Of a stretch of 6,988 nucleotides of DNA, positions 1-6,886 are shown piece after piece. The DNA comes from Bacteroidales bacterium. Its GTDB lineage: Bacteria > Bacteroidota > Bacteroidia > Bacteroidales > Marinilabiliaceae. The position numbers and the translations under genes were made by a program. Each line of letters begins with the position of its first letter. Within the stretch, counting starts at the first letter, position 1. The stretch is from assembly GCA_004552385.1 (NCBI GenBank), contig SFOL01000091.1, forward strand, positions 1 to 6,988, written 5' to 3'. Under the pieces are notes generated by a model, which did no database searches, had not been told where the DNA came from, and saw nothing but the letters and a program-made list of their open reading frames with translations.

Positions 1-255
1 CACGGTGTCTACGCCTGCAGCATCGAGCAACTCTGCGAACTGGCCGGCCACGCCGTTTATGCGGAAAAGATCAGAGTGGTTCACCCATTTCAATATCAGC
101 TTTCCTGATATTCCTGTCTCTTCCGACAGTTTCTTCCGGCCGGTCGGCGTTTTACCTTTCTCCAGAAGGTCGTCTGTGGTCTTGACGCCTGCGGCCTCAA
201 GTTTCTCCGCATATGCAGGGCCTACGCCCTCTATCTCTGAAATCTTATATGCCAT
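1..255 (-). CDS. DUF4332-type helix-hairpin-helix protein, N-terminal part (cut by window edge)
   Basis: Starts at the ATG at 255-253 and stays open to the left edge, giving 85 residues with the C-terminus missing. The opening residues MAYKISEIEGVGPAYAEKL form a helix-hairpin-helix (IEGVGPAYAEKL), followed by a helix containing TTDDLLEKGKTPTGRKKL. A second such unit appears around residues 66-84 (RINGVAGQFAELLDAAGV). Tandem units of this kind characterise the DUF4332 family, whose members are small and of unknown function; the fold resembles DNA-binding HhH domains in polymerases and ligases, so nucleic-acid binding is an inference only. The gene appears to be its own transcription unit, because a possible terminator (294-323) and a possible -7 box (284-291) lie just upstream. 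The family call is fairly secure; the function is unknown. Confidence 0.8.
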   Translation of the reverse strand, partial: MAYKISEIEGVGPAYAEKLEAAGVKTTDDLLEKGKTPTGRKKLSEETGISGKLILKWVNHSDLFRINGVAGQFAELLDAAGVDTV

Positions 256-283
256 TGTTCGCGTGTTTAAAAGTTAACTATGG

Positions 284-308
284 CGAATATACGCAAAAGA
301 ATGGCAAA
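284..308 (-). promoter_or_regulatory. Possible promoter for the DUF4332-type gene
   Basis: On the minus strand TATATTCG at 291-284 matches five of the six fixed positions of the Bacteroidota -7 box TAnnTTTG and lies 28 bp before the ATG at 255. A TTTG is present at 308-305, but the 13-bp spacer is shorter than the usual 19-21 bp, so the -33 assignment is weak. It overlaps the end of the preceding terminator candidate, which suits a new transcription unit starting here. Confidence 0.3.
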
Positions 309-323
309 TGGGTTCACTTGGCC
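294..323 (-). terminator. Possible Rho-independent terminator at the end of the long operon
   Basis: On the minus strand 323-303 reads GGC-C-AAGTG-AACC-CATTT-GCC. This folds into GGC/GCC plus AAGTG/CATTT (one G-T wobble), eight pairs with one bulged C and a four-base loop. The T-rich tail ATTCTTTTG follows. The first G of the stem is the last base of the TAG stop of the 41-residue ORF. The tail is imperfect (T-T-C-T-T-T-T), so termination may be partial. It is the best terminator-like structure I found in the window. Confidence 0.42.
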
Positions 324-448
324 TATGCTTTCTCCACGTCTGCGCGGCTTTTGCTACGCATGACGAGGATTACGCCAGTGAATATCATCGCGACCGACAG
401 CACTTTGACCACTCCAAATGCTCCGGCCGTGCCAAGTATCGGCGCCAT
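323..448 (-). CDS. Small single-helix membrane ORF, 41 aa (possible transporter remnant)
   Basis: ATG at 448-446 to TAG at 325-323. The translation begins MAPILGTAGAFGVVKV, continues as one strongly hydrophobic stretch to about residue 30, and ends in a charged tail (RSKSRADVEKA). Codon choice matches the neighbours: ATA for isoleucine, many GTC/GTG, GC-rich third positions. AAAGG lies six bases before the ATG. An in-frame TGA two codons upstream of the start excludes a longer version. A hydrophobic helix with a polar tail resembles the last helix of EamA/DMT or small multidrug resistance transporters, so it may be the relic of a lost transporter. It may instead be a genuine small membrane protein at the operon end, 50 bp after the EamA gene. 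I recognise no specific family. Confidence 0.42.
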   Translation of the reverse strand: MAPILGTAGAFGVVKVLSVAMIFTGVILVMRSKSRADVEKA

Positions 449-498
449 GACCTTTCAATTCATCGCGGTTCATCTCTAATGGCTTTTTTTACACTCCT

Positions 499-1425
499 TC
501 ATCGTCTATGAATATGACGCTTCACGTAGCCCATGAAGCGACCGCCTATGCGGAACACCTTGTTCTGAGCCACGACGGCTGTAACCGAGAGCAGTATCAC
601 AACCATGCCTATCCACGACAGCGGTTGCGGACGCTCGCCGTACAAGCACACGCCTATGACGACCGACGTCACCGGCTCAAACGCTCCCAGGACCGCCGTC
701 GCCGTCGAGCCCACGAGCTTTATTGCCGCGGCCATGGTCGACACCGATATTAGCGACGGGAACAGGGCGAGGGCAAGCGTGACTGCCCACTCGCCGCCTG
801 TCGTCAGGGGTTGCACGTCGGTGCAGAACTTAGTCGCGATAACGTAGAATATGAAGCCGAAAAATAAGGAGTAGAAGCTCAATTTGGTCGATGGCATGTC
901 GTTTAGACGGCTCTTTTGCACCACCACCATATAAATCGCGTAGCTCAAGGCTGATGAGAACACTATGGCCATCCCGGCCGCCGACGACTCCCCGCTCATG
1001 ATGCCGTCAAAGTCAAGCAGGACTATGCCGATGAACACTATCGGGATGGCGAAGAGTGTCACCATACCGGGCTTTTCGCCGAATATGAACCAGAGCAGCA
1101 GAGCCACGAGGGCGGGATAGATGAACAATACCGTGGCGGATAGCGACACTCCAAGGTATTTGTAGCTCATGAATAGTGAATATGACGAATAGGCGAACAG
1201 CATGCCCATGGGGCATACCAGTGCGAGCTCTTTGCGCGTTATGTGGAATTCATCGCGCTTCGCTAACATTATGGCCGCCATCAGTATCGTGGCGAACAGG
1301 TAGCGATAGAATAAGACTGAGACTGTCGTGAGTCCTGCGGTGTAGAGTATTACGGCAAATGAGTTTATGCCGTAGCTCGATGATGACAGCGCGGCGTATA
1401 TGTAGCCGCGCAAGTTGTTAGACAT
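499..1425 (-). CDS. EamA/DMT-family 10-helix transporter
   Basis: A 308-residue inner-membrane protein of the drug/metabolite transporter superfamily, at the family's usual length of about 300. It is two EamA repeats: residues about 7-138, ending with the hydrophobic run before FGEKP (115-119) and two more helices, and about 149-287, with the matching GAFEPVTSVVIG (247-258) and YGERP (262-266). About ten membrane helices are expected. The tail after residue 288 is strongly basic (KRHIHRR), consistent with a cytoplasmic C-terminus by the positive-inside rule. The substrate cannot be inferred; relatives export amino acids, metabolites or drugs. The start ATG at 1425-1423 directly precedes the first helix and has an A-rich leader (AATAATAAAAAACAG). 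It follows rarA by 52 bp, so it is probably cotranscribed from further right. Confidence 0.88.
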   Translation of the reverse strand: MSNNLRGYIYAALSSSSYGINSFAVILYTAGLTTVSVLFYRYLFATILMAAIMLAKRDEFHITRKELALVCPMGMLFAYSSYSLFMSYKYLGVSLSATVLFIYPALVALLLWFIFGEKPGMVTLFAIPIVFIGIVLLDFDGIMSGESSAAGMAIVFSSALSYAIYMVVVQKSRLNDMPSTKLSFYSLFFGFIFYVIATKFCTDVQPLTTGGEWAVTLALALFPSLISVSTMAAAIKLVGSTATAVLGAFEPVTSVVIGVCLYGERPQPLSWIGMVVILLSVTAVVAQNKVFRIGGRFMGYVKRHIHRR

Positions 1426-1477
1426 CGTTTTGTCCGCTGTTTTTTATTATTGTCGGTTGTTTCCGTGGCGCGACCGC

Positions 1478-2749
1478 CTATCCTTTTTTGCCCTGCCACA
1501 GGGCGTGCATTCGCTCCGCTATTTTGCGTTCGGCGGGGTTGTCCTGCTCTATGTAGAAGCGGGTCTGGGCTATGGAGTCCGGCAGGTACTGCTGGTCTAC
1601 GAAGTGGCCAGGGTAGTCATGGGCGTACTTGTAGTCGGTCCCGTAGTTCAGCTGTTTCATCAGCTTGGTGGGCGCGTTTCTCAGGTGGAGGGGGACGGGC
1701 AGGTCGCCCGTCTGGCGGACGCACTCTAATGCCTGGTTTATTGCGTTATACGAGGCGTTGCTCTTTGCTGATGTGGCAAGGTAGACTGTCGCCTCGGCCA
1801 ATATTATCCGCCCCTCCGGCCAGCCTATCTTGTTCACCGCGTCAAACGCCTGGTTGGCCATGAGCAGTGCGTTGGGGTTGGCGAGGCCTATGTCTTCCGA
1901 AGCCGATATTATCAGCCTCCGGGCTATGAATTTCGGGTCTTCGCCACCCTCTATCATACGCGCCAGCCAATATATGGCGGCATCGGGGTCTGAGCCGCGT
2001 ATCGATTTTATGAAGGCCGATATGATGTCATAGTGCATCTCGCCCTTCTTGTCGTAGGTGGCTGAGGTTTGCTGAAGTATGTCCACCACGTGCTTGTCGT
2101 CTATCACGACCTCGTCTGCTTCCTCTTGCGAGTTGACCACAAGCTCTATGATGTTCAAAAATTTACGGGCGTCACCACCAGAAAAGCGCAGCAGGGCGTT
2201 GTTCTCCGCCAGCTTAAGTCGCCGCTCTTTTAATATCTCGTCTTGCTTGGTCACGCGGTCATACAGGGCGAGCAGATCGTCCTGGTCCAGGGGGCGAAGC
2301 ACGTACACTTGGCAACGGCTCAGCAAGGGCGATATTACTTCAAATGACGGGTTTTCGGTCGTCGCGCCGATCAAGACCACCACACCTTCTTCCACAGCGG
2401 CAAGCAGAGAGTCCTGCTGGCTCTTGCTGAATCTGTGGATCTCGTCAATGAAGAGCAAGGGTGGGGCAGGGTTAAAAAAACGGCTCTGCTTTGCCTTCTC
2501 TATGACGTCGCGCACGTCTTTCACTCCCGAGCTGATGGCCGAGAGTGTGTAAAACGGACGCTCGAGCTTGTGTGATATTATTTTTGCCAGCGTGGTCTTG
2601 CCCACGCCCGGTGGCCCCCACAGTATTATGGATGATATGTTTCCGTTGTCTATCATCCGCCGCAGCACGGCCCCCGGACCTATCAGGTGCCTCTGCCCCA
2701 CGTAGTCGTCAAGTGTCGTGGGGCGCATCCTCTCTGCTAAGGGTAGCAT
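1478..2749 (-). CDS. rarA: Replication-associated recombination protein A (RarA/MgsA/WHIP-type AAA+ ATPase)
   Basis: A 423-residue AAA+ ATPase related to clamp-loader subunits and eukaryotic WRNIP1. The family forms tetramers at single-strand/double-strand junctions and stalled replication forks. The N-terminus PLAERMRPTTLDDYVGQRHL is the family signature. Next come Walker A GPPGVGKT (45-52), Walker B LLFIDE (98-103), sensor 1 GATTENPS (128-135), an SR arginine-finger candidate (144-145) and sensor 2 GDARK (192-196). The C-terminal tetramerisation region includes ARRLIISASEDIGLANP (276-292) and the late Y..P.DYPGHFVDQQYLP segment near 374-390. All key residues are present. The ATG at 2749-2747 leaves only one residue before the conserved PLAER, close to the norm. 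It sits 30 bp after the SUI1 gene and 52 bp before the EamA gene. Family assignment is very secure. Confidence 0.97.
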   Translation of the reverse strand: MLPLAERMRPTTLDDYVGQRHLIGPGAVLRRMIDNGNISSIILWGPPGVGKTTLAKIISHKLERPFYTLSAISSGVKDVRDVIEKAKQSRFFNPAPPLLFIDEIHRFSKSQQDSLLAAVEEGVVVLIGATTENPSFEVISPLLSRCQVYVLRPLDQDDLLALYDRVTKQDEILKERRLKLAENNALLRFSGGDARKFLNIIELVVNSQEEADEVVIDDKHVVDILQQTSATYDKKGEMHYDIISAFIKSIRGSDPDAAIYWLARMIEGGEDPKFIARRLIISASEDIGLANPNALLMANQAFDAVNKIGWPEGRIILAEATVYLATSAKSNASYNAINQALECVRQTGDLPVPLHLRNAPTKLMKQLNYGTDYKYAHDYPGHFVDQQYLPDSIAQTRFYIEQDNPAERKIAERMHALWQGKKG

Positions 2750-2779
2750 TTGCTCCTGTTTTTCGTTTCGCTTACGGGC

Positions 2780-3127
2780 CTATAGTTGAGCCTTTACTTT
2801 ATAACCGTCTTTTATCAGCAGGTCTCTCACCTTTTCGCGGAAGTCTCCCTGTATCAGGATCTCTCCGTCTTTGGCCGAGCCGCCCACTCCGCAGGCTGTT
2901 TTAAGCTTCTTGCCCAGTTCTTTCAAGTCTTCCTCTTTGCCAACGAAGTCGCTCACCAGGGTCACTTTCTTCCCGCCGCGCTGCTTCTTGTCGAGCGTCA
3001 CGTGGAGTGTCTGCTGCTGAGGCGGCAGGGTCTCAGCCTCTTCCTCTTCTTCGTGTCGGTAGTTGAAGTCCGAGTTGGTCGAGTACACTACGCCGAGGCG
3101 GTCTTTCCAGTCTTGTTGTTTTGCCAT
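2780..3127 (-). CDS. SUI1/YciH-family translation initiation factor homologue
   Basis: A 115-residue cytoplasmic protein of the SUI1 (eIF1) fold, the usual size for bacterial YciH-type members. The SUI1 core spans about residues 38-115. It has a basic loop KKQRGGKKVTLV (47-58), the helix around ELGKKLKTACGVGGSAKDG (70-88), the strand EILIQGD (89-95), and the closing helix and strand ending DGYKVKAQL. The N-terminal 37 residues are a linker with a glutamate run (26-30) and a QQQ stretch, likely disordered. Eukaryotic eIF1 enforces start-codon accuracy and E. coli YciH has been implicated in translation fidelity; the role in Bacteroidota is not established. The ATG at 3127-3125 is 12 bp past the rimO stop, a spacing that suggests coupled expression with other translation-related genes. 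Confidence 0.93.
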   Translation of the reverse strand: MAKQQDWKDRLGVVYSTNSDFNYRHEEEEEAETLPPQQQTLHVTLDKKQRGGKKVTLVSDFVGKEEDLKELGKKLKTACGVGGSAKDGEILIQGDFREKVRDLLIKDGYKVKAQL

Positions 3128-3139
3128 GCCGTCAGTCTG

Positions 3140-4426
3140 TTAATTTTGCGCTTCGCCTATCAGGTCGTAGTCTTCCGCCCCGGTTATCTTCACGTCGCGG
3201 AACTGCCCTATCTCAGCATTGCCGTTCACGACGATTTCGGGGTCTACCTCCGGCGAGTCGAACTCTGTCCGGCCTATGTAGTGGTCGCCCTCTCTCCTGT
3301 CTATCATGACGCGCATCGTCTTGCCCACCTTGGCTTGGTTGACCTCTGCGCTTATGCCTTCCTGTATGGACATTATCCTGTCGGCGCGCTCCTGCTTCAC
3401 CTCTTCAGGCACGTTGTCCTCGTAGTGCTTGAATGCGTAGGTGTCGTCCTCGTGCGAGTATGCGAAAACGCCAAGTCGCTCAAACCTCTGCTGACGCACG
3501 AACTCCTCGAGCTCCGCGAAGTCTTCCTCCGTCTCGCCCGGGTGGCCTGTTATCATCGTGGTCCTGATGTGTATGCCTGGCACGCGCTGCCTTATCTCGT
3601 CAAGGAGGGCTACGGTCTTCTCTTGCGTTATGTGGCGGCGCATCAGGGTCAAGACGTGGTCTGATGCGTGTTGCAGGGCCAGGTCAAGATAGTTGCAAAC
3701 TTTGGGGTTGCGCGCCATCACGTCAAGTATGTCGTGCGGAAACCCGGCGGGGTAGGCGTAGTGGAGCCTTACCCACTCTATGCCGTCAATCTCCGTCAGC
3801 GAGTCCACCAGCTCGGCAAGCTTGTTTGCGTGATACAGGTCCGTGCCATATGACGACAGGTCTTGAGCTATGACTTGCAACTCCTTGACGCCCGATGCGG
3901 CAAGTTTGCGCACCTCCTCGCGGATCTCTTCCATGGGGCGGCTCGTGTGAGGGCCCGTTATGAGCGGTATGGCGCAGTAGCTGCACATCCTGTTGCAGCC
4001 TTCCGAGATTTTAAGGTAGGCGTAGTGACCGGGCGTCGTCAGGCTGCGCTCGTTCATCAGGTCGCGGCGGTATGTGGCGCCGAGCTCCTTTACGATGCCG
4101 TTCCAGTCGAATTTGCCGTAAAATTTGTCTACTTCAGGGATCTGCTCTTGCAGCTCCTCGCGGTATCGCTCGCTCAGGCATCCCATCACGTAGAGTTTCT
4201 TCAGCTTGCCGCGCTGCTTAGCATCGGCAAATTGAAGTATCGTGTTTATGCTTTCCTCTTTCGCGTCTCCTATGAAGCCGCAAGTGTTTATCACGGCCAC
4301 CTCGCCCTGTGGAACGTCCGGGTCGTGAGCCACGCTTATGTTGTTGGCGCGCAGCTGCGCCATCAGGCGTTCGCTGTCCACCAGGTTCTTTGAGCAGCCG
4401 AGTGATATTATGTCTACCCGTTTCAT
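3140..4426 (-). CDS. rimO: Ribosomal protein uS12 methylthiotransferase RimO
   Basis: A 428-residue radical-SAM methylthiotransferase that adds a beta-methylthio group to the conserved aspartate of ribosomal protein S12 (Asp88 in E. coli numbering). The N-terminal UPF0004 domain carries the first cluster's cysteines C11 (ISLGCSKNLVDSE), C49 (INTCGFI) and C83 (MGCLSERY). The radical-SAM domain holds C144-x3-C148-x2-C151 in EGCNRMCSYCAIP. Further core motifs are SRPMEEI (162-168), LALQHASDHVL (249-259) and GHPGETEEDF (294-303). A C-terminal TRAM domain (about 364-428) ends the protein. The ISLGCSKNLVDSE signature distinguishes RimO from MiaB and MtaB. All six cluster cysteines are present, so the enzyme looks active. 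Its start lies 52 bp after the ftsY stop, in keeping with the ftsY-rimO pairing I recall in Bacteroidales. Confidence 0.97.
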   Translation of the reverse strand: MKRVDIISLGCSKNLVDSERLMAQLRANNISVAHDPDVPQGEVAVINTCGFIGDAKEESINTILQFADAKQRGKLKKLYVMGCLSERYREELQEQIPEVDKFYGKFDWNGIVKELGATYRRDLMNERSLTTPGHYAYLKISEGCNRMCSYCAIPLITGPHTSRPMEEIREEVRKLAASGVKELQVIAQDLSSYGTDLYHANKLAELVDSLTEIDGIEWVRLHYAYPAGFPHDILDVMARNPKVCNYLDLALQHASDHVLTLMRRHITQEKTVALLDEIRQRVPGIHIRTTMITGHPGETEEDFAELEEFVRQQRFERLGVFAYSHEDDTYAFKHYEDNVPEEVKQERADRIMSIQEGISAEVNQAKVGKTMRVMIDRREGDHYIGRTEFDSPEVDPEIVVNGNAEIGQFRDVKITGAEDYDLIGEAQN

Positions 4427-4478
4427 CTGTTTGTCTTGTCGCTCCCCCCTTGTTGTCCTGCGCTGTCTTTTAATTCAA

Positions 4479-5447
4479 TTATTCGCGGAAGAGGGACTCC
4501 ACGAACGCCTTCCTGTCGAATATCTGTATGTCGTCTATGCCTTCGCCAACGCCTATGTATTTCACCGGGATGCTGAACTGGTCCGACACGCCTATCACGA
4601 CGCCGCCTTTCGCAGTGCCGTCAAGCTTGGTTATAGCCAGGGCGGTCACCTCGGTCGCTTTGGTGAACTGTTTGGCCTGCTCAAATGCGTTTTGGCCCGT
4701 CGATCCGTCAAGGACGAGGAGCACCTCGTCGGGGGCGGTCGGCACCACCTTTTTCATCACGTTCTTTATCTTGGACAGCTCGTTCATCAGGCCCACGTTG
4801 TTATGCAGGCGGCCCGCCGTGTCTATTATGACGACGTCGGCCCCATGGGCTTTGGCTGATGACAAGGTGTCGAAAGCCACCGACGCGGGGTCCGAACCCA
4901 TCTGCTGCTTTATTATGGGCACGCCCACGCGGTTCGCCCACACCTCAAGCTGCTCAATGGCCGCGGCCCTGAATGTGTCGGCCGCGCCAAGCACTACTTT
5001 TTTGCCGGCTTTCTGGAACCTGTGAGCCAGCTTCCCTATGGTCGTCGTTTTGCCAACGCCGTTTACGCCGACCACCATTATCACGTACGGGTCTCCATTT
5101 TCGTGATCCGTTATCTCGTTGCGCCCGTTGCCGTCCTCCGTCTCGGCCAGGAGGCCCTCTATCTCCTCGCGTAGTATCCTGTTAAGCTCGTCTGAGCCGC
5201 TGTACGCGTCGCGCTGTGCGCGGGCCTGGATGCGGTCGATGATTTTCACTGTCGTGTCTACGCCCACGTCAGACGTTATGAGGATCTCCTCAAGCTCGTC
5301 GAGGACGTCGTCGTCCACTTTCCTTTTGCTCGTCAGGAGGCGGCCCAGCTTCTTGAACCAGCTCTCTTTCGTCCGAGCCAAACCTTTGTCAAGGCTCGTC
5401 TGCGCATCGACTGTCTCTTTCTTGCCAAATAATCCGAAAAATGCCAT
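4479..5447 (-). CDS. ftsY: Signal recognition particle receptor FtsY
   Basis: A 322-residue SRP GTPase that receives SRP-bound translating ribosomes at the inner membrane and passes them to SecYEG. The N-terminus MAFFGLFGKK followed by lysine-rich helices suits amphipathic membrane association; the long acidic A domain of E. coli FtsY is absent, as in many bacteria. The four-helix N domain covers about residues 20-105. The NG GTPase domain has G1 GVNGVGKTT (127-135), G2 DTFRAAA (157-163), G3 DTAGR (209-213), G4 TKLD (273-276) and the closing loop GEGIDDIQIFD (301-311). All catalytic motifs are intact. FtsY rather than Ffh is indicated by GVNGVGKTTTIGKLA, the terminal GEGIDD...F segment and the lack of a methionine-rich M domain. 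The ATG at 5447-5445 is 21 bp after the rsmE stop. Confidence 0.98.
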   Translation of the reverse strand: MAFFGLFGKKETVDAQTSLDKGLARTKESWFKKLGRLLTSKRKVDDDVLDELEEILITSDVGVDTTVKIIDRIQARAQRDAYSGSDELNRILREEIEGLLAETEDGNGRNEITDHENGDPYVIMVVGVNGVGKTTTIGKLAHRFQKAGKKVVLGAADTFRAAAIEQLEVWANRVGVPIIKQQMGSDPASVAFDTLSSAKAHGADVVIIDTAGRLHNNVGLMNELSKIKNVMKKVVPTAPDEVLLVLDGSTGQNAFEQAKQFTKATEVTALAITKLDGTAKGGVVIGVSDQFSIPVKYIGVGEGIDDIQIFDRKAFVESLFRE

Positions 5448-5468
5448 ATCAGTCAGTATTTCTCTGTT

Positions 5469-6167
5469 TTATATCTGGTTGCGTAATGCTATTATGTTTG
5501 TCGCCACCATGGCGGCTGTCTCCGTGCGGAGACGCTCCGGCCCCAATGTGCACTCTTTATAGCCCAGCCCCAGCGCTTTCTCCACCTCGGAAAGCGAGAA
5601 GTCGCCCTCGGGGCCTATCAGCACCAGCGTGCTCCTGCCCTTTTGGGCTGCTTTCATCAGATGTTCCTTGGGGGTCTCGGCGCAGTGCAATATGAACCGT
5701 TGTTCCGACTCGTCCTCGCTCATCAAGTCGCTGAGCGGCGTTATCTCGTCAACCTTGGCCAGGTGGTACTTTAGCGACTGTTTCGCTGCCGCCAGCACTA
5801 TCCGCTCCAGCCTGTCTAACCTCACCCTCGTGCGCTCCGAGTGCTCCGTCTCTATCGGGGTTATCCGGCTGACGCCTATCTCCACGGCCTTCTCCACGAA
5901 CCACTCGAAGCGGTCGATGTTCTTGGTCGGGGCGACTGCCATCCGCAACTTATATGTCGGGGCGGGCATCTGCTCGATCCTCTCTACCGACAGCTGGCAC
6001 CCGCGCGGGTCGGCCTTCTCTATCCGGCATTCGTATCTGTTTCCCCGCCCGTCCGCCACGACAATGAGGTCGCCATCCCTGTGGCGCATGACCTTCACGC
6101 AGTGGAGGCTCTCTTCGGCGCAAAGGGTGGCTCCAGGCGCGTACGACGGGTCAACAAGCAGTTCCAT
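5469..6167 (-). CDS. rsmE: 16S rRNA m3U1498 methyltransferase RsmE
   Basis: A 232-residue SPOUT-class methyltransferase, near the family's usual 230-250 residues, that N3-methylates U1498 of 16S rRNA in the decoding region using S-adenosylmethionine. The N-terminal PUA-like domain (about 1-68) contains the typical ESLHCVKVMRHRDGD segment (19-33). The catalytic domain has DRFEWFVEKAVEIGVSRITP (85-104), HSERT (109-113), an AAKQS segment (127-131), the SAM-loop motif LIGPEGDFS (183-191) and the knot signature LGPERLRTETA (208-218). All expected motifs are present. The ATG at 6167-6165 lies inside the end of the PAP2 gene (17-bp overlap in another frame), which suggests translational coupling. 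No other start fits better, because the conserved PUA segment begins about 18 residues in. Confidence 0.96.
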   Translation of the reverse strand: MELLVDPSYAPGATLCAEESLHCVKVMRHRDGDLIVVADGRGNRYECRIEKADPRGCQLSVERIEQMPAPTYKLRMAVAPTKNIDRFEWFVEKAVEIGVSRITPIETEHSERTRVRLDRLERIVLAAAKQSLKYHLAKVDEITPLSDLMSEDESEQRFILHCAETPKEHLMKAAQKGRSTLVLIGPEGDFSLSEVEKALGLGYKECTLGPERLRTETAAMVATNIIALRNQI

Positions 6168-6864
6168 GGTAATTGCTGAATAGTGAGATGAAAAGCAACG
6201 TGAACGCCATCGTGATCCAGAAAGTGTACGTCACCACGTTTGGCTCCAGGCTGCCGAATGTCTTCGCAAGTCCGCTTTTCAGCGTCCACTTGTTGTGATG
6301 GTTTATCACGAAGAAGTGCAATACAGCGTGCAAATACACTTCGTACATCAAGCGGCCCGCTATTATGCCTACGAGGGCGCCGGCAACTATGTCGCCTACG
6401 AAGTGCACGCCCTCGTACACCCTGCCGTAGCAGTTCAGAAATGCCCACGCCGCGAGAGACAGCGAGAGCGACCACTTGCGTACAACAAGGGTGAGGAACG
6501 TCGTCAGCGCAATAGTGTTAGCCGCGTGAGACGACGCGAAGCCGTACAGGCCGCCGCGGTAGCCGTTGACCGTGTGGACAAGGTATTGCATGACGCCGTC
6601 GTGCGTCGGGCGCAGGCGCTCGAAGAGGGGCTTCATGAGGCCACTCGTCAACTGGTCGGCCAGGAGTACAAGCAGGCCTATCACGATGACGGTCATAAGG
6701 CCGCGCCCGCCCTGGCGGCGGAATATCATCCACAGTATTGTCGCATACAGAGGCACCCATAGCCATTTGGATGTCACGGCGTAGAAAAACGCGTCGAGCG
6801 CGGGGCAGTTCAGCCCGTTCAGGTAGAGCGTCAGCTCCTTGTCTAAAAAAATGAGGTTGTCCAT
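6151..6864 (-). CDS. PAP2-family membrane phosphatase
   Basis: A 237-residue multi-helix membrane enzyme of the PAP2/acid phosphatase superfamily, which removes phosphate from lipid phosphates such as undecaprenyl diphosphate, phosphatidic acid or lipid A. The three phosphatase motifs are visible: KPLFERLRP (78-86, KX6RP); ASSH (110-113), standing for PSGH with the catalytic-acid histidine H113; and GRVYEGVHFVGD (147-158), standing for SRX5HX3D, with R148, nucleophile H154 and D158. Catalytic residues are present, although the P, G and S of the flanking consensus are replaced. Hydrophobic segments lie near residues 22-47, 57-75, 114-128, 134-146, 155-175 and 212-230. I chose the ATG at 6864-6862; an in-frame TTG at 6879 would add five residues but crowds the promoter. 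This is the first gene of the operon. The exact substrate cannot be told. Confidence 0.9.
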   Translation of the reverse strand: MDNLIFLDKELTLYLNGLNCPALDAFFYAVTSKWLWVPLYATILWMIFRRQGGRGLMTVIVIGLLVLLADQLTSGLMKPLFERLRPTHDGVMQYLVHTVNGYRGGLYGFASSHAANTIALTTFLTLVVRKWSLSLSLAAWAFLNCYGRVYEGVHFVGDIVAGALVGIIAGRLMYEVYLHAVLHFFVINHHNKWTLKSGLAKTFGSLEPNVVTYTFWITMAFTLLFISLFSNYHGTAC

Positions 6865-6886
6865 GTATGGTAGACCCAAGTTTACG

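Noticed and set aside
1467..1478. Hairpin GGCG-CGAC-CGCC just after rarA
   Set aside because: The stem is only four base pairs and no T-run follows on the minus strand, so it is not a convincing terminator between rarA and the EamA gene.
3120..3148. Plus-strand TTTG-N17-TAATTTTG, promoter-like, pointing into the 3' end of rimO
   Set aside because: The -7 match is exact but the spacer is short, no plus-strand gene follows, and a six-base consensus is expected a few times by chance in 7 kb on two strands. An antisense RNA cannot be excluded.
2786..3664. Long plus-strand open frame (292 codons) antisense to the SUI1 gene and rimO
   Set aside because: It crosses two well-supported genes on the other strand and their junction, its translation has no recognisable domain, and its openness follows from the codon bias of the real genes. 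The other plus-strand frames here (such as 3863-4393 and 2079-2552) are explained the same way.
4427..4478. Gap between ftsY and rimO with several GACA repeats and a G-run (GGGGGG on the minus strand)
   Set aside because: The GACA copies are irregularly spaced, the G-run lies about 20 bases before the rimO start (too far for a ribosome site), and no promoter or terminator is visible.
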